Shown: positions 48,955 to 61,249 of the stretch, in pieces
Numbering within the stretch: position 1 is the stretch's first letter
Layout: the number at the start of each line of letters is the position of its first letter
Assembly: GCA_947034885.2 (NCBI GenBank)
Contig: OX344751.2
Coordinates: forward strand, 21,328,001-21,392,000
Direction: 5' to 3'
Length of the DNA: 64,000 nt
From: Thuidium tamariscinum
Lineage: Eukaryota; Streptophyta; Bryopsida; Hypnales; Thuidiaceae
Made by a program: the position numbers and the translations under genes
Notes under the pieces: generated by a model
Seen by the model: only the letters and a program-made list of their open reading frames with translations
Databases searched by the model: none
What the model was told of the DNA's origin: nothing

Positions 48955-49565
48955 TGTTTGAGCAGGAGTCCGGTACAGTTATACCGTCATATAGAAGTTT
49001 GTGGTGCATCTTTTGAGTCCTCCACTTTCTCAAGGATGACACAGCGACCCAACGTGATTGAGTAGGTGATGTCAGTGTCTCTGTGAATTTTACGTTTTGA
49101 AAGATGCGTGCAGTTTTCTTGCAATAGGCAAATAGTTTCAGTTGCACGTTCTGGTAGATTTCGTGCTTTATCTTCTTCATGTAGTTCTTTGCCAAGCAAT
49201 GGCAAGTGAAATAAATTTGTTTGTGGCTCAGTGAAGACTAGAAATGCAACAATCTGATTTCAGTATTTTGACCAGGTTTGAAACATAGCCTACTGCGTGA
49301 AGTGCTTCGGTCATGGCATGCATTGGCTTTTCCGCAATGCAGTAATTTTTTGCTGGTGACATGAATTGTTGTCGAGTCCCCACTTAAGTTCAGAGTCATT
49401 TCTCTCACACCTGAAAGTTTGCCTAAATTGATCAAAGCATTGCAGTAGCTGCAAAACCTTGCAATCATTTTATGATGAAAATCATGGTATTCAAGATGCA
49501 GCGGATATCTTACGCAGTTCTTAATTGCATGCAACACTTTTGAATTGTTTTTTCAGCGCACTGTT
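48955..49565. other. Probable 3' flank of copy A
   Basis: The base composition is balanced but no frame is supported. Minus-strand frames of 99-109 codons exist here but lack domains and splice context. It may be 3' UTR or remnant of the gene that donated exon 3. Confidence 0.35.
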
Positions 49566-49845
49566 TACCGTACGTGTAGGTCAGTTTCGTAAATAACTCG
49601 GGAAAATTTGGAAGATGTTGAAATTCAGAAAATTATTTACAACCTTTTCTAAAAATTTGAAAAATTATTCTTTAGAAAAATTAAGGAACACATTTCTGCA
49701 TGAGTAGAAGAAATCAATCCAAAATTAGGAAGATCCTCACGAAGTGCCAAAAATTTTAAAAATTCCAATGTGTGCCAAATTATTGAATCGCAAAAAGTAA
49801 AATATTTCGGCATGAACCTGCCAAAACTGACCTACACGTACGGTA
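49566..49845. mobile_element. 280-bp MITE with 22-bp terminal inverted repeats
   Basis: It starts TACCGTACGTGTAGGTCAGT and ends with the complement ACTGACCTACACGTACGGTA. The interior is AT-rich and non-coding. No clear target duplication is visible. Confidence 0.8.
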
Positions 49846-51869
49846 CATCAATAGATTCGAAGCCAGCAAACTGAAATGAAACTCCACCTTGGAACATATG
49901 AAAGCATTGCCAAGCCAAAGCATTGCAGCTTCAGTTAGATGCCCATTACTCTTTCCTGTGTCCTGAGAATCCAACTGATGGTGGGAGATTGAATCTGTGC
50001 AGCAGCTGAAGATCAAACAGACAGACTTGTTACTAATTTGATTTGAGCTTGCAATGAACGGAGGGCCTTCAAATTTCCGCAGCAAGTGGGAGTGTCTGTG
50101 AGGATTACAGTCCCATAGCTAGTCAACATTACAGTCTTGGACTTCCAAAATGCATCTGATATTGTAGAGTATTGTTTATACTGTTTTCACATGCTTGGGA
50201 TTTTTCTGACAATGTTCTCACTGAGTAATTGGTTGGTAGATCCAAAACAAAAGCTTGAAATGAGAGTTTAGAAGATTAGTGTTCAAGTAAGTGATGTGTA
50301 ATTCAAATAAGCCTTCAGAAACATGAAAATAAATACTTTTTCTATATTGAAAGAACTTTTTCCTGTCTTTCATGTTTATTACTCCACATTTCTTTCTTGC
50401 TATTTTACTTGTTCTTCAACCTCAAACAAGGAGAAATGGTCTTTCTTTAGTTCTTTGCTTGTTATTGCTTTAGGTGACCAAAATCTAGAAAGTTGTGAAA
50501 TATAATTAAGAAGAAAAGTGTTGAAGTTAATTAAAATCAATTCAGTGGTTAGGATCAATCTTATTGGACTTAAGGTTATTAATTTAGTTTAAGCATTACT
50601 TCATCCTTTATACATACTATATCTCAATGAAACCATTGGATCAATTTGCTTTTACTTCATTCTCTTTTCATTAAGAGATGGAAATCTTGAAAAAAAAAAT
50701 TTCATAGTTGATATATTAATAATTTGTAAGCTGTAAACCTCAACATCACATTGGAATGGATATTAAATTTTAGGAGATTAATCTCTTACATTTAAAAGTT
50801 ACATTAAAATAAAGAAGTACTTAGATAGCAGTCAAAAAGATGGTCCAATCCCCTTTTAATACTATCCAACTTCTATTCAATCTTTACAACATGTGTAGGC
50901 AATTTCTTATGACATATCAAAATGTCATATTATAAAGTAAACTAATCCATGACACACAAATTGTCTAGTGTAGACACCTAGAAAACTACCCATTATACTT
51001 AGTTTTACATCAATCAATGGCAAAGTTTTTAAAATTAGTAAGATTAACACTTCATTAGGTTGGTTAGAAGCTAAAATCAATGCTTTAGATGAAGGTAATG
51101 GAATTATCAGTGATTGCTTTAGGAGATAAGACATTTTAGGCACACTTCTCAATGGTTTTGGGGTAGTTTAGACACCAGTTTAGGTCAATTGCGCAGCATA
51201 CATTACAAATTCATAACACATTTTTATTTTGGCAAGAAAGAAATTTTCAATTGCTCTCTCCATTTCTCACATTTGTCTTAATATGTCAAAAATGTCAAAA
51301 ATGTCAAAAATGTCAACAATACAAACTAATCATGCTACTTGTCATAGTTTGGTTGACCTTATACAATGACAATGAGATTATAAAATGAGTTTTCCGTCGA
51401 TGTGATTCTAGAGTTTTTTCAAGGTTAGGAATAAAAGGACATGATACAATACTGTCTACTAGTCCATTTACTTTAATCCCAAAATAGAATATGTGGTATT
51501 AAATCATGTGATATTGAATATGTCTATTTCTTAAGGTTTGTATTAATGCAAGCCAAGTAGTGGCTTTAGAACAAAACCCAAGGTAGCAAGTTCATAAATG
51601 GACCATTATATTGAAGGGTTGGAGGTGAATTTTGGAGAGGTGAACCATCTTTAAATATTATTTGGTAAATTTTTCTTGAAAGACAAATGGAATTGACATA
51701 CAATATAATTTGTTTTGGTATTTTTTGGAGTTTTGAAGAATTAGTTATAAATTTTGAAGTTGAAATGGCATGAGGCTCTAAAATGACCAACCTCTTGAAT
51801 GTACACTATTTGTTTATTATTGAAGGCAATGAAAAAGCAAGATGTAAAAAAAGTTTCTATTTATGTCAA
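49846..51869. other. Spacer between units A and B
   Basis: No gene is supported. A 9-bp microsatellite, ATGTCAAAA repeated four times, lies at 51283-51318. Confidence 0.4.
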
Positions 51870-53373
51870 TACACGTCTAGAAATATTTGCTTTGCCTTGC
51901 ATTACCGTAGATCATGTCCAAATGTGCTTATTTTATTAGTTATGGGTACCTCTACGATAATACAATCATCACAATCACTTTATACTACTTCCAAGGAGCC
52001 TCCCTTCTAATTTAGGTATGTAATAATAGAGTAACTCTGGTAAATAGATGATGGATGGATAGGATTTTAATTTGTGCCCATCCTATAAAAGGGTTTGAAT
52101 TATTTCCTTGTTTAATCTTTTATGAAAGACACATCTTGTGCAATTTTGAAGCAGATTCATCACCACTAGTCTTGTGAATGTCACTTAACAATGACAAGAG
52201 TATTTTTTTGGTGTAGTTAGTTGAAGGGCAACTTTCAAGAACTCATGAAGAATCAAGATCCAAATCAGGGCTTTTTTTTCATTTTTTATGAAGTGCCAAA
52301 GTGGTGATATAAAATGCAACAGTGGTGCTCCAAATTTCAGCATTCATCCACGTATTGGATAGAAAATTTCACATTAAGGTAAGAGGTCCTATAATGGACC
52401 ATCTAAGGGCTGAAACAGAATTTCAAGGAGGTTAAACCTCTAGAAATATTTTTCAGTAAATTTTCCTTGAAAAACAAGTAGAATTGACATCTAACCCAAG
52501 TTGTTTCATATTTTTCTGAGTTTTTTTGAATTAGTTATCAAATTCTGAAGTTGAAAGAGCATAGGGCTGTAAATGGTGCCCTAGCTACAATTTACACTGT
52601 TAGTACATTGATGAAGGCTATGAAAAAGCAACATGTACACCTCTTGTACATTTAAGATAGGGCACCATTTTAGGACCCGCTCCATTTAAGAGCCTTGTAC
52701 CTTAGCACATATCACATGAACACACTTCTATTTTCATCCACAATTTTGCAATTTCATCCAAAGTTTTTTAATATTGCAAACTTTTCTAGTGAAAACCTTC
52801 AAAGTGTTTTGCCATTTTTAGCCTATTTATTAATTTTTTTGGTGCAATTTGGCTCTAGAAAGCCGGAAAAAAAGCCTTGTCACAATAGACTGTCAACCTC
52901 TCAGTTTGGTTAGAGTAAGCCGTTAGTCCAATGCGGGAACCTTCCTCGAACCTTCAGTGTGAGAGAGAGAGAAGTCGGCCTTCGATCAGCCTCGATGACG
53001 ACGGATTCGTTTTTGAACCATTGAGCTTTGCTCGTGCTCGTCTGCCTCGTCGCCCTCAACACATGTATTGTATTTTAGCTTGTTCAATTGGTTGCATCTT
53101 CCTCAATCCTCATGGTGTTTGTGCACCACTGTACTTTCCCGTCCGTAGGGCCTAGTTAATTGAGTGAATGTTTCGTGAATTTGGCGGAGAGATGAAGCCG
53201 ATTTTCGAGCATGTAGGCGATTTCTCGTCTGCTGGATGTGGTCTGAGAAGCGAAGGGAAATCGGCGACTGTGTGAGTGAAGTGGAGGAGTTAATTGGAAA
53301 GCGCCAGGAGTTGAGTGAAGCTCGGGTATTTGTAGACTGGACTGGACAGAAGAGCGACGCGAAGAGCTCGAGG
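51870..53373 (+). repeat. 5' flank of duplication unit B
   Basis: This repeats the flank of unit A: 'catgtccaaatgtgcttatt' at about 51914, then a gene-proximal block from 52895 to the start codon that differs from unit A at few positions. Unit B lacks the MITE found in unit A. It holds the B upstream ORF (53192-53275). Confidence 0.75.
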
Positions 53374-54938
53374 ATGTCTCCTTCTGAGCTGAGCTGGCTC
53401 CAAGGATGCTTGTTCTTGTTTCTGGGCCTCGCGGGTGGTTACGGTTTGAATCGGTGTCAAAATCGTCGGACTAACCACGGGACAAGGTAAGGATTCATGG
53501 TACTCACTGCCACTCAAACAGTCGTAGGGCATGCGTCCCCACTAAACCAATTTCACCATGGTCATCAAGTAAATAAAGGCCAAAAACAGTGGTTAGAAGG
53601 TGAGAGTTCTTCATAGGGTTTAGTTGTGGTCATGTTTTATTATTGCTAGCGTTTGGTTTTCAAAATCACCAATTTTCTTGACATGCTCATTTACACTTTG
53701 TGAAGTGGTACAAGCAAGAACTTCATGTGAAACTACCCCTAATATATAAGGTTAAGAGCTAGGTCAAACAAGTCCTCATGCCCTGGGTAGAGTCGTCTGA
53801 AGTTGTGAGAGTTTGCAATGCGCGCAGTGATGTTGAATTGGGCAGCATCGTTGTAGATAATGGGAGCGCCCCACCTCCATCCGATGATGCAGATCCCTCG
53901 GGAGGTGACGAGGAAGCCAGGTCACCTTGGAATCTTTCGAATCCTGTTGGCGAAGCCATGGCGTTCACCGCGGCTCCCAGGTGCCCTGATCGCAACAGAC
54001 CCCGATCGAAGAGCCGTAGGCGTTCAAGAAGGCTCTTGAAGCCTTCGGCTGAGACTAGGAAGAAGAGCAGTTTCTTGGAATTCGTGGCCAAAACGGAGGC
54101 TCTAAACTTCGCCAGGAGAGAGAAAGCCTACAGTACTATTGTTGCTGACAGGACCTCAAGTCCAATGTCTTCACCGACAGAGGGGCTACTTCGACTTTCG
54201 GGAGGTGAGGACGAAGCTGTTTCACCTTCACATCCTGTTCGCGAAGTCCTGGCGTTACCCGGGACTCCCAGTTGCCCTGATCGCAAGCGATGCCGATCCG
54301 ATTCTTGCAGGAGGATGAATGCACCTGAGAAAAGGACGAAGAGTCCTTTCGAGAATTTCATGGCCCAAGACGAGGCTCGGAACGTTGACAGGCCAGAGCC
54401 GGCCAACATGATTGTTGCGGGCAGTTCCAGCACTTCGATGACTTCAAAGACCGCGGTGCTTCGCCGAGCTCCGCGCCGACACTTTGTTCCCAGACCATCA
54501 CGGGAAATTCCTTTGGTGGATCATGTTCAAGCCCGCACATTCGACGGCCTCCGCTTCCGCCCAAGGGCATCGCAAAAGCCTTTAGGAGAAGAAGAGAGGT
54601 TCAGAGGAGTCCGCTACAGATACGACCGAAGAACCTGGATCGCTGAGATGAGGCCACCAAAGTCTAATAAAAAGAAGTTCAGTTTTGGAGAATTCGAGTC
54701 TGAGTTACAAGCCGCCTATGCCGTCGATGCTGCGTTCTTCTATTACAATAAGCCACACCTAACGAACTTTCTGCATAGCACTCCTGCGATGATGGCAATG
54801 CTAACCCCGATTCCAACAGGTCTCGACGACAATTTAGACCGGATACGTTTCGTGAAGGACAACGCAATGCGGCTGGCGATGTATGCAGCAGACGTTCTGG
54901 CAGGAGTGACTCCTTCACTTGACAAAATCAACCAGTAG
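53374..54938 (+). CDS. AP2/ERF-domain protein, copy B (intact)
   Basis: Exons 53374-53486 and 53828-54938 give 407 residues. Residues 1-37 contain a hydrophobic run (GCLFLFLGLAGGYGL) and a basic end. The middle is Ser/Pro/Arg-rich with NLS-like CPDRNRPRSKSRRRSRR and KSRRRSRRLLK stretches. An AP2/ERF domain starts near residue 294: ERFRGVRYRYDRRTWIAEM, FSFGEFESELQAAYAVDAAF and the final HLTNF. The conserved WLG motif is replaced by SFG. AP2/ERF domains bind GCC-box/DRE-type DNA and occur in plant stress and development regulators. The second-exon acceptor could also lie after 53846. A TAG upstream in frame rules out a longer exon 2, supporting the two-exon model. This is the only copy with an uninterrupted AP2 frame. 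Confidence 0.75.
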
Positions 54939-56164
54939 TAACAAGAGGACGTGACGATTGCCCCACATCACCAATTCTTTTGCACTGGTTTAGTAGCGAT
55001 TGCATACTTTGCCCTCAACTCATGATCTATTTCGACCATTGCAAAAGTGTTGCAAACTTGTTGAAATAGTCTTGAGCTTGGAAACAATACATATCTATGC
55101 CTCGACTCTGGTGCAAATACTATTGCAAATCCATTGCACAATATGTTATACTAATGCATTGCAAAATTGTGAATACATTTCTCGCGGTCATTGCAAAATT
55201 ATTGCAAAAAGTAAGGCTATCTAACCTTTCTGGACAAGTGAATTTTGTGATGTGCCCAACTGCTCCAGTTGGTCGATTTTGTTTTTAACCAGTTGGTGTC
55301 TTTTTTCTTCAGGTTTAGAACGGAGGTACCGTATGCCTGTGTTCATCGTATCAACCATTTGTTTCTCGAAGGGAACTGGCTGACTCCCAACGAAAATATT
55401 TCTCCCCGTGCATTCTACCATCTGTTGTTCCGAGGAAAATTCGCTTATTTCACATTCGAGGTTGCCGGACTCAACAAATTTTTTGAATTGTTTATGGACT
55501 GGGATGCAGATCCCTTCCCTTGTGTAACAAGAAGTCTTGCATCTAACTTACAGTATGATGTATCTTGGACTGCATCTTGATAGATAGAACCAAGATGCAA
55601 CTCGTTTTGCACATTTGGATGATATTCTTTTAAGCGTGTAAGGGAGCAGAGCCAAAACGTGGCTCATAGTAGTCAAACAAATCGTTTTCATATTGAAAAC
55701 AGAAGTTCATATCCAGATTTTTCTGGTGTGAGTATCGTCATTGTGGTATATGCATAAACTTGAATTAAATACAAGCCGTTTTAGTTTCTTTTTTAATTTA
55801 AACATGATATTGTGTATTAAATGGCTTACATGTTCAGTATTCTGTATTTTAGCAATTTCGGCATTTAGTGATTCTTTTTCCATTTGAGCAAGAGTTACAA
55901 ATTGAGGATCCTCAAGATTAGGTTCTAATCCACTTGAGAATGTTCAAAAATTCCGTCAAATATTCTTGTGCAATTTGAGAGCCTATAATAACGTATTTTC
56001 CGAAATACAGAATGGCTTCCAAGTTTTACTACAGTATTGTGGACCAAAATACGTGAAATCTTCAGACTCATTAATTAAGCACACTCCATATTTGATGCGA
56101 GATTTCGTCACTTTCTCTTCAAAAGTCCACAGTAATTTCAAAATATCACAAGATATCTGAAAAT
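54939..56164 (+). repeat. 3' flank of unit B, matching unit C
   Basis: This aligns by eye with 61250-62467 at roughly 85-90 percent, and its start also matches the flank of the dead copy at about 39000-39480 ('gcaaatccattgcacaat' type words). It is probably 3' UTR and downstream DNA. Confidence 0.7.
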
Positions 56165-56830
56165 GTGACATATACAACACATCTGATTTCATCTTTAGGC
56201 AAAATGAAGCATGCAGTAGAGGATTCTGAGGTTGGAGGACATGCTCATAGGTCCTGTCCTAACAGGGTAAACGGACACAGCCAAGACTTCCAGACGCCAA
56301 CAAGAATTCCCTCCTCCAGGGTGGCACGCGTAATGGAGTTTTCATTGATCAAGCATGGGCTGCACGGTCTACGCAGCCCCAGTTTACACTACCAAGTCAC
56401 AAACTGCAGGTGCAAGAGGGTTTGTCAATCAGCTACTATACAGCGTTGATGGGGGTAGTATACAAGAAAGGATCCTAAGCAATAGTGTTTCATTCCCGGG
56501 CCAGTCCGAGGCTGCTTGGCGATCAACAGAAAAGCTACCCAAAGGGAAAGGTCAAGAGAGGCCGAAAGTCGCGTCGTCATTGTGCTGCTAACCGAAGCAA
56601 TTCATTGTGTTCATCGGACACAAAGGAATCCACTTTGAATCTCTGAGCGGGCGCTTTGTTCTTCCGATCTCCTGTTCGCGGTCTAGGCCACACAGGATCC
56701 GGGGACAGATGTTTGATTCCAATCAACGTGTTCAAAGCTGGCACAACAAACAATAAGAACATGAGTACGAGATCTCAGTTCAAAACGCCCTTGGATTCAT
56801 CGAAGGGCCTCAGAAAAGCCGAGTAGACTA
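56165..56830 (+). repeat. Highly conserved 3' block of unit B
   Basis: About 665 bp, nearly identical to 62468-63137: five or six substitutions and one 3-bp deletion by eye. One plus-strand frame reads NGVFIDQAWAARSTQPQFTL and, after a stop, KSYPKGKVKRGRKSRRH. The 3-bp indel lies in that Arg run. Three stops interrupt this frame, so it may be a captured gene fragment rather than a working exon. Confidence 0.6.
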
Positions 56831-57548
56831 CCTCTGAAGAATTTTTGCTTTTGTCATTGCACCTCTTAAAATATTTGTTTTATCTTGCACCACCCTACAA
56901 ATATCATGTCCAAATGTGCTTATTTTATGAAGTTATGGGTACCTCTACTACAATTCAATCATCACAATCACTGTGTAACACTCCCAAGGAGCTTGCCTCC
57001 AAACTTAGCTATGTAATAATAGAGTCACTCATCTATTTACTTTGAAAAATAGATGATGGATGAAGGAGATTTGAACCCCTAAAGGACCATTGTCCCTTTG
57101 GGGGACAAATGGGATTTGGGGCAAATACCTATGGGTCCAAATTTTATCCTAATTTCTTGAAACTTTTTTTAAAGTTAGAAAAACTGATTAGCTTGATGGG
57201 AATATAGTTTTTTCTCAATTGGTTTCTAAAAATAAAAATAATGCCCAAATAAGCTCAAAATGGTGAAGACCAAGCAATGAAAATATTTCAAAAATTTTAA
57301 AGAGAAATAATAATTTCTTCTCATAGATATTATTTTTTTTCTACCTAAAAAGCTTTGATTCAATCCATTTGGATTTATTATGGAAAAGTTATGGACAATC
57401 TTGTTTTTTAGGCAATTTAATCATCTTCTTGAAACAATAACTTGTAGGATTCAATTCTAAATACAATTTTTATAATTTCTCAAGAAAAATGCGCATGGTT
57501 TATTTTGCTTGCTAGAACAATCTCACCATTAGGATTAGTGCATCTTAA
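56831..57548 (+). repeat. 5' flank of unit C
   Basis: From about 56860 the sequence repeats the start of the flanks of units A and B ('catgtccaaatgtgcttatt', 'acaatcatcacaatcac'-type words), then diverges into AT-rich DNA. Confidence 0.55.
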
Positions 57549-58245
57549 TTCCATCTTAGAGATATTAATAATTTAGATTTTCCTTCTATATTGTACCTAC
57601 TTCTATCTAACAATTTTTCAAAGAACAAAAATTAAGTTTTTTTGGATTTTTTTTTCGTAGACTGTCAAGTCAATTATACACTACAAAGATTTAAAGCTCA
57701 AAACTCTATAGTGTAAAGAAATAAAGTTAAGAAAATTCAAAGTCAAATAATCCAGTTCTACAATGTGCTAAACAATATAATTCCATCTTAGAGATATTAA
57801 TGATTTAGATTTTCCTTCTATCTTGTACCTACTTCTATTTTGACAATTTCTCAAAGAACAAAAATAAAGTTTTTTTGGATTTTCTTTTCTGTAGACTATT
57901 AAGTCAATTATACACTACAAAGATTTAAAGCTCAAAACTCTATAATGTAAAAAAATAAAGTTAAGAAAATTCAAAGTCAAATAATCCAATCTTATAATGT
58001 GCTAAACAATTTAATTCCATCTTAGAGATATTAATTATTTAGATTTCCTTCTATCTTGTACCTACTTCTATTTGACAATTTTTCAAAGAATAAAAATAAA
58101 TTTTTTTGTATTTTTTCTTCTGTAGACTATCAAGTCAATTATACACTACAAGGATTTAAAGCTCAAAACTCTATAGTGTAAAAAAATTAATTTAAAAAAA
58201 ATTCAAAGTCAAATAATGCAGTCCTACAATGTGCTAAAAAAAATT
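57549..58245 (+). repeat. 233-bp tandem repeat, three copies
   Basis: Units start 'ttccatcttagagatatta' at 57549, 57781 and 58015 (periods 232 and 234). Each ends near 'caatgtgctaaa'. The copies differ by scattered substitutions and A/T run lengths. The array is absent from units A and B. Confidence 0.88.
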
Positions 58246-58969
58246 GTTTTTTTCACTTTAAACGTAGAGATCTTGCCATCTGTGTTGTAAAAAAATTTGA
58301 GATTTTTCTATATACTCTCATACTAATTAGGACATTAGGTGTAAGATCCTATGGTTAGATGTGCAAAAAAAAAAATAGTTTTCAGATTTTTTTACTCTTT
58401 GCTTTAGAAATGGTAATTTTAAGTGTGCTTTTTTGTAGAAAGAAGGCCTTTAGTTGGTCCTTCAAGGGTTAATTTGTGCCCATCCTATAAAAAACTTTAG
58501 TTGTTTTCTTCTTTATTCTTATGAAAGATGCATCTTGTACAATTTTAAAGCAAATTCGTCACCAAAAGTCTTGTGAATGTCATTTAACAATAACAAGAGT
58601 ATATTTTTGGTGTAGTTAGTTGAAAGGCAACTTTAGAGAACTCATCTTGAATCATGATCAAAATCAGGCCATTTTTTCATTTTTTATGAAGTGCCGTAGT
58701 GGCAATATAAAATGTGATAGCAGTGCTCCAAATTTCAACATATTGGATAGAAAATTCCACATTAACACATATCGCATAAACATACTGTACTTCTATTTTC
58801 ATTGCCATATCATCCAAGAGTTTTCCCTAGTACAAAACTTTCTGGTGAAAAACTTCAAGGTCTTCTGCCATCATTAGCCCATTTTTTTTTTCTGGCGCAA
58901 TTTGGCTCTCACTAGAAAGCCAAAAATAAAAAGCCTTGTCACAGTAGACTCTCAGTTTGGTAGAGTTTC

Positions 58970-59268
58970 TTAGTGAAGTAAGAGGCGTTTCCCATGGAGG
59001 GCCTGGAACCTGGAGTCCAAGTGGTTCCCATGGCTTGAGAGAGGGACCTGCAGCTGATGTTCAATTTTTTTGGAGCTGGAGGGCCAGACCCCGCCTGGAC
59101 CCCCGCCTGGACCCCCCCAGATTGGCAGTTCCACAGCGTTTTCGGGGTCGGTAGTTGCTAGGCCGTTTCCCTGCCTCAGTTTTTACATGCCTTGGAGGGG
59201 AGGAGCCCAGGGGCCTCCAGCTCCCCATCCGGCCCCTGGACCTCCAGGGGACGGCCCTAACTTCCGTG
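58970..59268. other. GC-rich insertion of about 300 bp upstream of copy C
   Basis: Units A and B pass directly from 'cagtttggttagagtaag' to 'gcgggaaccttcctcgaac'. In unit C about 300 bp stand between these points, with a composition far more GC-rich than any neighbour, containing 'gcctggacccccgcctggac' and 'cggcccctggacctccaggg'. No frame or domain is recognised. It could be a transposon, captured DNA or a local duplication of an expressed sequence. Confidence 0.6.
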
Positions 59269-59693
59269 TCCGATGGGGGAACCTTCCTCGAGCCTTCAGG
59301 GTGAGAGAGAGCGGAAGATGACTTTCAGTCGGCCTCGTCTTTGAACCAAGTTATTGAGCTTTGCTCGTGCTCGTCTGCCTCGTCGCCCGTACCACATACG
59401 TTGTAGTTTAGCTTGTTCAATTGGTTGCATCTTCCTCAATCCTCATGGTGTTTCTGCTCCACTGTACTTTCTCGTCGGTAGGGCTTAGTTAATCGAGTGA
59501 AGCCATTTGTGTGTTTCGTGAATTTGGCGGAGAGATGAAGCCGATCTTCGAGCATGCAGGCGATTTCTCGTCTGTTGGATGTCGTCTGTGGACCGAAGGG
59601 AATCGGTGACTGTGAGTGAAGTGGAGGAGTTAATCAGGAGTCGAGTTAAGCTCGGGTATTTGTAGACTGGACTGGACAGAAGAGCGACGCGAA

Positions 59694-61249
59694 ATGTCTC
59701 CTTCTGAGCTCAGCTGGCTCCAAGGATGCTTGTTCTTGTTTCTGGGCGTCGCGGGGGGCGTCGCAGGAGGTTACGGTTTGAATCGGTGTCAAAATCGTCG
59801 TCGGACTAACCACGAGATAAGGTAAGGGTTCATGGTACTCACTGCCACTCAAACATTCGTAGGGCATGCGTCCCCACTAAACCAATTTCACCATGGTCAT
59901 CAAGTAAAGGCCAAAAGAAATGGTTAGAAGGTAAGAGCCTTCAAAGGGTTTAATTGTGGTCATGTTTTATTATTCCTAGCGTTTGGTTTTCAAAATCACC
60001 AATTTTCTTGACATATTCATTTAGAATTTGTGAAGTGGTACGAGCACGAACTTCATGTGAAACCACACCTAAAATACTAGGTTAAGAGCTAGGTCAAACA
60101 AGTCCTCGTGCCCTGGGTAGATTCGTCTGAAGTTGTGAGGGTTTGCAATGCGCGCAGTGATGTTGAATTGGGCAGGACCACCCCACCTCCATCCGATGAT
60201 GCAGATTCCTCGGGAGGTGACGAGGAAGCAAGGTCCTCTTCGAATCTTTCGAATCCTGTTGGCGAAGCCATGGCGTTCACCGCGGCTCCCAGGTGCCTTG
60301 ATCGCAACAGACTCCGATCGAATAGCCGTAGGCGTTCAAGAAGGCTCTTGAAGCCTTCGGCTGAGACTAGGAAGAAGAGCAGTTTCTTGGAATTCGTGGC
60401 CAAAACGGAGGCTTTAAACTTCGCCAGGAGAGAGACAGCCTACAGTACTATTGTTGCTGACAGGACCTCAAGTCCAATGTCTTCACCGACAGAGGAGCTA
60501 CTTCGACTTTCGGGGGGTGAAGATGAAGCTCTTCCACATTCACATCCTGTTCGCGAAGTCGTGGCGTTACCCGGGACTCCCAGTTGCCCTGATCGCAAGC
60601 GATGCCGATCCGATTCTTGCAGGAGGATGAATGCACCTGAGAAAAGGACGAAGAGTCCTTTCGAGAATTTCATGGCCCAAGACGAGGCTCGGAACGTTGG
60701 CAGGCCAGAGCCGGCCAACATGATTGTTGCGGGCAGTTCCAGCACTTCGATGACTTCAAAGACCGCGGTGCTTCGCCGAGCTCCGCGCCGACACTTTGTT
60801 CCCAGACCGTCACGGGAAATTCCTTTGGTGGATCATGTTCAAGCCCGCACGTCCGACGGCCTCCGCTTCCGCTTCCAAGGGCATCGCAAAAGCCTTTAGG
60901 AGAAGAAAAGAGGTTCAGAGGAGTCCGCTACAGATACGACCGAAGAACCTGGGTCGCTGAGATGAGTCCACTAAAGTCTAAAAATAAGTTCAGTTTTGGA
61001 GAATTTAAGTCTCAGTTACAAGCCGCCTATGCCGTCGATGCTGCGTTCTTCTATTTCAATAAGCCAGACCTAACGAACTTTCTGCATAGCACTCCTGCGA
61101 TGATGGCAATGCTAACCCCGATTCCAACAGGTCTCGACGACAATTTAGACCAGATACGTTTTGTGAAGGACAAAGCAAAGCGGCTGGCGATGTATGCGGC
61201 AGACATCCTGGCAGGAGTGACTCCTTCACTTGACAAAATCAACCAGTAG
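59694..61249 (+). pseudogene. AP2/ERF-like copy C, frameshifted before the AP2 domain
   Basis: Exon 1 (59694-59821) starts MSPSELSWLQGCLFLFLG and has five extra codons (a VAGG-type repeat). Exon 2 begins at 60158 and follows copy B until about 60870, where two extra bases ('cgcttccgcttccaag' against 'cgcttccgcccaag') shift the frame. Translation would stop at 60897-60899, giving about 289 residues without an AP2 domain. The domain itself is intact in the next frame: KRFRGVRYRYDRRTW, FSFGEFKSQLQAAYAVDAAF, to the stop at 61247-61249. It may be a pseudogene, or may still make a truncated protein that cannot bind DNA. Its upstream ORF is shorter (59535-59609). Confidence 0.75.

Noticed and set aside
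48866-49537. Minus-strand frames of 99-109 codons downstream of copy A
   Set aside because: They partly overlap a foldback element and lack recognisable domains. The region is better explained as 3' flank.
56577-56762. Minus-strand 61-codon frame in the conserved 3' block of units B and C
   Set aside because: Its presence in both copies only reflects near-identical DNA; there is no independent sign of coding.
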